Assembly (NCBI GenBank): GCA_030535715.1
Contig: JAUNRL010000004.1
Coordinates: 14,164 to 21,944 of the forward strand
DNA from: Bacillota bacterium
GTDB taxonomy: Bacteria; Bacillota; Clostridia; Peptostreptococcales; Anaerovoracaceae
DNA length: 7,781 nt
Direction of reading: 5' to 3'
The notes under the pieces were generated by a model. That model did no database searches. It had not been told where the DNA came from and saw nothing but the letters and a program-made list of their open reading frames with translations. Made by a program: the position numbers and the translations under genes. This document shows, piece by piece, positions 6,222 through 7,781 of this stretch. Positions within the stretch are counted from its first letter, which is position 1, and every line of letters starts with the position of its first letter.

Positions 6222-6598
6222 TCTGGATCGGATTTGCCTGCGCAGTTTTTGCTGCTGCCGGACTGCTTCTGGCGGCCTATGTGTCTGAGGATGAGTTTGA
6301 AGGGGACTGGATCTGCGTGGGAACGATGGTCGCAGACCGGTTTACGCCCTATCCCGACGGGTTTATCCACAGCGAGATCCTCATCGGGGACGGCCGGATT
6401 GAGCACTGTATTGCCGGTGAGCCGGTGAGCGCCACCTACAAGCACCGGAAGATTCAGGTAGAACTGGCGGCGCAGATTGTCATGGAATACCGGCTTTCCA
6501 TGGAAGAAGGGCGGCTGATCGTCACGGATCAGAATGGGATGCGGCTGGTGTATGAGCGGGTGACGGAGAGAGAATTGCCTTTGCAAACGGTGGAATGA
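6218..6598 (+). CDS. Small membrane-anchored protein of unknown function
   Basis: 126 residues from ATG 6218. Residues 1-22 (MIWIGFACAVFAAAGLLLAA and YV) form one hydrophobic helix, most likely an uncleaved signal anchor; there is no well-placed lipobox cysteine. The rest is predicted to be outside the membrane and rich in short beta strands: EGDWICVGTMVAD (28-40), SEILIGDGRIEHC, a segment around 79-92, and GRLIVTDQNGMRLVYERV. A W-x-C start and strand pattern of this kind resemble lipocalin-like or beta-sandwich domains of small Clostridial envelope proteins, but I cannot assign a family. The start is uncertain: ATG 6218 is coupled by ATGA to the upstream ORF, while in-frame TTG 6134 and ATG 6155 would add 28 or 21 residues without a usable RBS. 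A separate promoter and RBS follow for the next gene. Confidence 0.6.
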   Translation: MIWIGFACAVFAAAGLLLAAYVSEDEFEGDWICVGTMVADRFTPYPDGFIHSEILIGDGRIEHCIAGEPVSATYKHRKIQVELAAQIVMEYRLSMEEGRLIVTDQNGMRLVYERVTERELPLQTVE

Positions 6599-6627
6599 TT
6601 CACCATCGGAGAACAGGAGAGTATACT
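6599..6627 (+). promoter_or_regulatory. Candidate promoter of the DUF554 gene
   Basis: TTCACC (6599-6604) and TATACT (6622-6627) are 17 bases apart, matching consensus at 4 of 6 and 5 of 6 positions. It lies directly after the stop of the preceding gene and would give a very short leader with GGAGG at 6637-6641. Confidence 0.4.
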
Positions 6628-6650
6628 GTACTTCCGGGAGGAACAGAGAG

Positions 6651-7331
6651 ATGATCGGAACGTTGGTCAATGTAGGAACAATCCTTGTGGGGAGTTTGTT
6701 GGGCGGCCTGGTCAAAAGGCTGATCAGTGAGCGCATCAACGCCTGCCTGTTCACCGCCATGGGCCTGGCGGCCTTCGGGCTGGGCATCAATGCGGTGGTA
6801 AAAAACATGTCGGACAGCACCTATCCCGTGCTGTTTATCGCCAGCCTGGCCATCGGAGGCGTCATCGGAACGCTTCTGGATCTGGACAGCCGCGTGGGCC
6901 GGCTGACTCCCCGCAAAGGTGGCGGCAAACTGGGCCAGGGGCTGGTGAACGGATCCCTGCTGTTCTGCGTGGGGACCCTGTCGATCCTGGGACCGGTGCA
7001 GAGCGCGCTCTATCAGGATCACACCTTCCTCTACACCAACGCGACGCTGGATCTGGTTACGGCAATGGTGCTGGCGTCCACCTACGGGGTCGGCATGTGT
7101 CTGGCGGCGGGAATCCTGTTCCTCTGGCAAGGCGGCATCTACGCCATGACGATTCTCTGCGGCAACGTGATCACCGATACCATGATGACGGAACTGTCCA
7201 TCGTGGGCGGATTCCTCATCGCTATGTCCGGCCTGTCCATTTTGGAGATCAAGGACTGTAAGACTCTGAACTTCCTGCCGGCGCTGTTCATTCCGGTGAT
7301 CTGGTGCCTGCTGGCGGGAAAGCTCTTCTGA
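6651..7331 (+). CDS. DUF554 family membrane protein (YdfK/YqgA-like)
   Basis: A 226-residue integral membrane protein of the DUF554 family (PF04474); the biochemical role is unknown. The family signature is clear at the N terminus: MIGTLVNVGTILVGSLLGGL, then a short polar stretch VKRLISERIN and the helix ACLFTAMGLAAFGLGINAV. Further hydrophobic segments lie at about 58-77, 102-117, 133-170, 183-200 and 208-222. Family-typical pieces include the glycine-rich IGGVIGTLLDLD (68-79), FCVGTLSILGPVQSAL (105-120), and the helix around AMVLASTYGVGM. Length is normal. The start is supported by GGAGG at 6637-6641, 9 bases upstream. It is probably transcribed on its own or with the preceding small gene; no clear intrinsic terminator follows. 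Identification is strong. Confidence 0.93.
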   Translation: MIGTLVNVGTILVGSLLGGLVKRLISERINACLFTAMGLAAFGLGINAVVKNMSDSTYPVLFIASLAIGGVIGTLLDLDSRVGRLTPRKGGGKLGQGLVNGSLLFCVGTLSILGPVQSALYQDHTFLYTNATLDLVTAMVLASTYGVGMCLAAGILFLWQGGIYAMTILCGNVITDTMMTELSIVGGFLIAMSGLSILEIKDCKTLNFLPALFIPVIWCLLAGKLF

Positions 7332-7384
7332 GGCCGGCGCCTGCTGGCAGAAGGTTGCGGCAGGAAGACGTCCATATGATGATC

Positions 7385-7400
7385 CGCCGGTAATCCGGCG
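7385..7400 (+). other. Hairpin after the DUF554 gene
   Basis: CGCCGG and CCGGCG form a perfect 6-bp stem closed by TAAT, 54 bases past the DUF554 stop. There is no T tract after it, so it is not a normal intrinsic terminator; it could protect a 3' end or act with Rho. The rest of the 252-base gap between DUF554 and ylxM holds the ylxM promoter and repeated TGTCA elements. Confidence 0.35.
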
Positions 7401-7490
7401 AGGCAGGCGAGACATCCCGAAGATTCAGCAAAAGATGTAAACCGGAAAAACGGAGGAATTTTGACGCGGCTCTGTCGGGGAAAATATGAA

Positions 7491-7558
7491 TGTCACCCTG
7501 TCAGGGGAAAAGACTTGACAGGCAGGCGGGGGGACGGGTATAATAGGCAGGTGTCAAG
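7491..7558. repeat. TGTCA inverted repeats around the ylxM promoter
   Basis: CTTGACA (7514-7520) and TGTCAAG (7552-7558) form a perfect 7-bp inverted repeat that brackets the whole promoter core. CCTGTCA (7497-7503) and TGACAGG (7516-7522) form another 7-bp pair sharing the -35 hexamer. A further TGTCA stands at 7491-7495. Part of this follows from TTGACA being the -35 sequence, so regulation is only suggested. Confidence 0.35.
7515..7544 (+). promoter_or_regulatory. Consensus sigma-A promoter of ylxM
   Basis: TTGACA (7515-7520) and TATAAT (7539-7544) both match consensus fully, with an 18-base G-rich spacer. Transcription should start near 7551, about 33 bases before the ylxM ATG. Confidence 0.85.
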
Positions 7559-7583
7559 CTTCAGGGCTTGTCGGAGAAAAGCG

Positions 7584-7781
7584 ATGAAGATCGAGGATAT
7601 CACCAGGACAAGTCTGCTGTGCGATTTTTACGGAGAGCTTCTGACGGAGCGCCAGCGGCAGATCACAGAGCTTTATGTACAGGAAAACCTCACCCTTGGG
7701 GAGATTGCCGGGGAGCTGGGGATCAGCCGGCAGGCCGTCCATGACGCGCTGTGCGGCGGGCAGAGGTCGCTGGAGAGTTAC
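7584..7781 (+). CDS. ylxM: YlxM (UPF0122), SRP-associated helix-turn-helix protein, partial
   Basis: The first 66 codons of a gene cut by the right edge of the window. YlxM (PF04297, also p13) is a small sigma-70 region-4-like helix-turn-helix protein of Firmicutes, encoded beside ffh and thought to act with the signal recognition particle in membrane protein targeting. The visible part matches well: LLCDFYGELLTERQRQITEL (11-30), a second helix LTLGEIAGELG, and the recognition helix ISRQAVHDAL, with conserved SRQAV. Full family members are about 110-120 residues, so roughly half is seen. The start has GGAG at 7573-7576, 7 bases before the ATG. An in-frame TTG at 7461 would extend it but would place the promoter inside the coding region. 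ffh is expected next. Confidence 0.9.
   Translation, partial: MKIEDITRTSLLCDFYGELLTERQRQITELYVQENLTLGEIAGELGISRQAVHDALCGGQRSLESY

Noticed and set aside
5849..7415. Long minus-strand open frames (5849-6820 and 6600-7415)
   Set aside because: They are antisense to the MmcQ-type, membrane-anchored and DUF554 genes, and have no RBS or domain signature.
7461..7583. In-frame TTG 7461 after GGAGGA as an earlier ylxM start
   Set aside because: It adds 41 codons absent from the family, with RBS spacing of only about 3 bases, and would put the consensus promoter within the coding sequence.
1..7781. CRISPR arrays, tRNA or rRNA genes, IS ends and phage genes
   Set aside because: I saw no regularly spaced repeats, cloverleaf sequence, transposase motifs or target-site duplications on either strand.

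Overview
The window looks like core chromosome from a GC-rich, anaerobic-type Firmicute (class Clostridia is the best guess). This rests on family content (a class I ArgRS, a CX4CX2C radical SAM protein typical of Clostridia, a DUF554 membrane protein and a YlxM homologue), strong AGGAGG-type ribosome binding sites, and sigma-A-type promoters. I see no phage, IS, CRISPR, tRNA or rRNA sequence, and no convincing new defence or mobile system.

Layout. (1) Positions 81-4153, plus strand: argS, a radical SAM protein and a TPR-repeat protein follow one another with short gaps and end at a strong intrinsic terminator (4122-4153), so they are probably co-transcribed. (2) Positions 4154-4314: a convergent intergenic stretch with a nested inverted repeat (4176-4253). 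(3) Positions 4347-5618, minus strand: a polytopic membrane acyltransferase with its own promoter (5657-5685), a candidate palindromic operator at the predicted transcription start (5640-5654) and a weaker terminator (4315-4334). (4) Positions 5766-6598, plus strand: a decayed or frameshifted MmcQ/YjbR-type gene, a 26-codon ORF with an excellent Shine-Dalgarno, and a small membrane-anchored protein of unknown function that overlaps it by ATGA. (5) Positions 6651-7331: a DUF554 membrane protein. (6) Positions 7515-7781: a promoter with both hexamers at consensus driving ylxM, which runs off the right edge; ffh (SRP GTPase) usually follows it.

Functionally, the first block joins a translation enzyme with two proteins of unknown role. 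The acyltransferase probably modifies a cell-surface glycan or lipid, and ylxM belongs to the signal-recognition-particle branch of protein export. The parts most worth a second look are the apparent frame changes in 5766-6221 and the palindromes at the acyltransferase and ylxM promoters.
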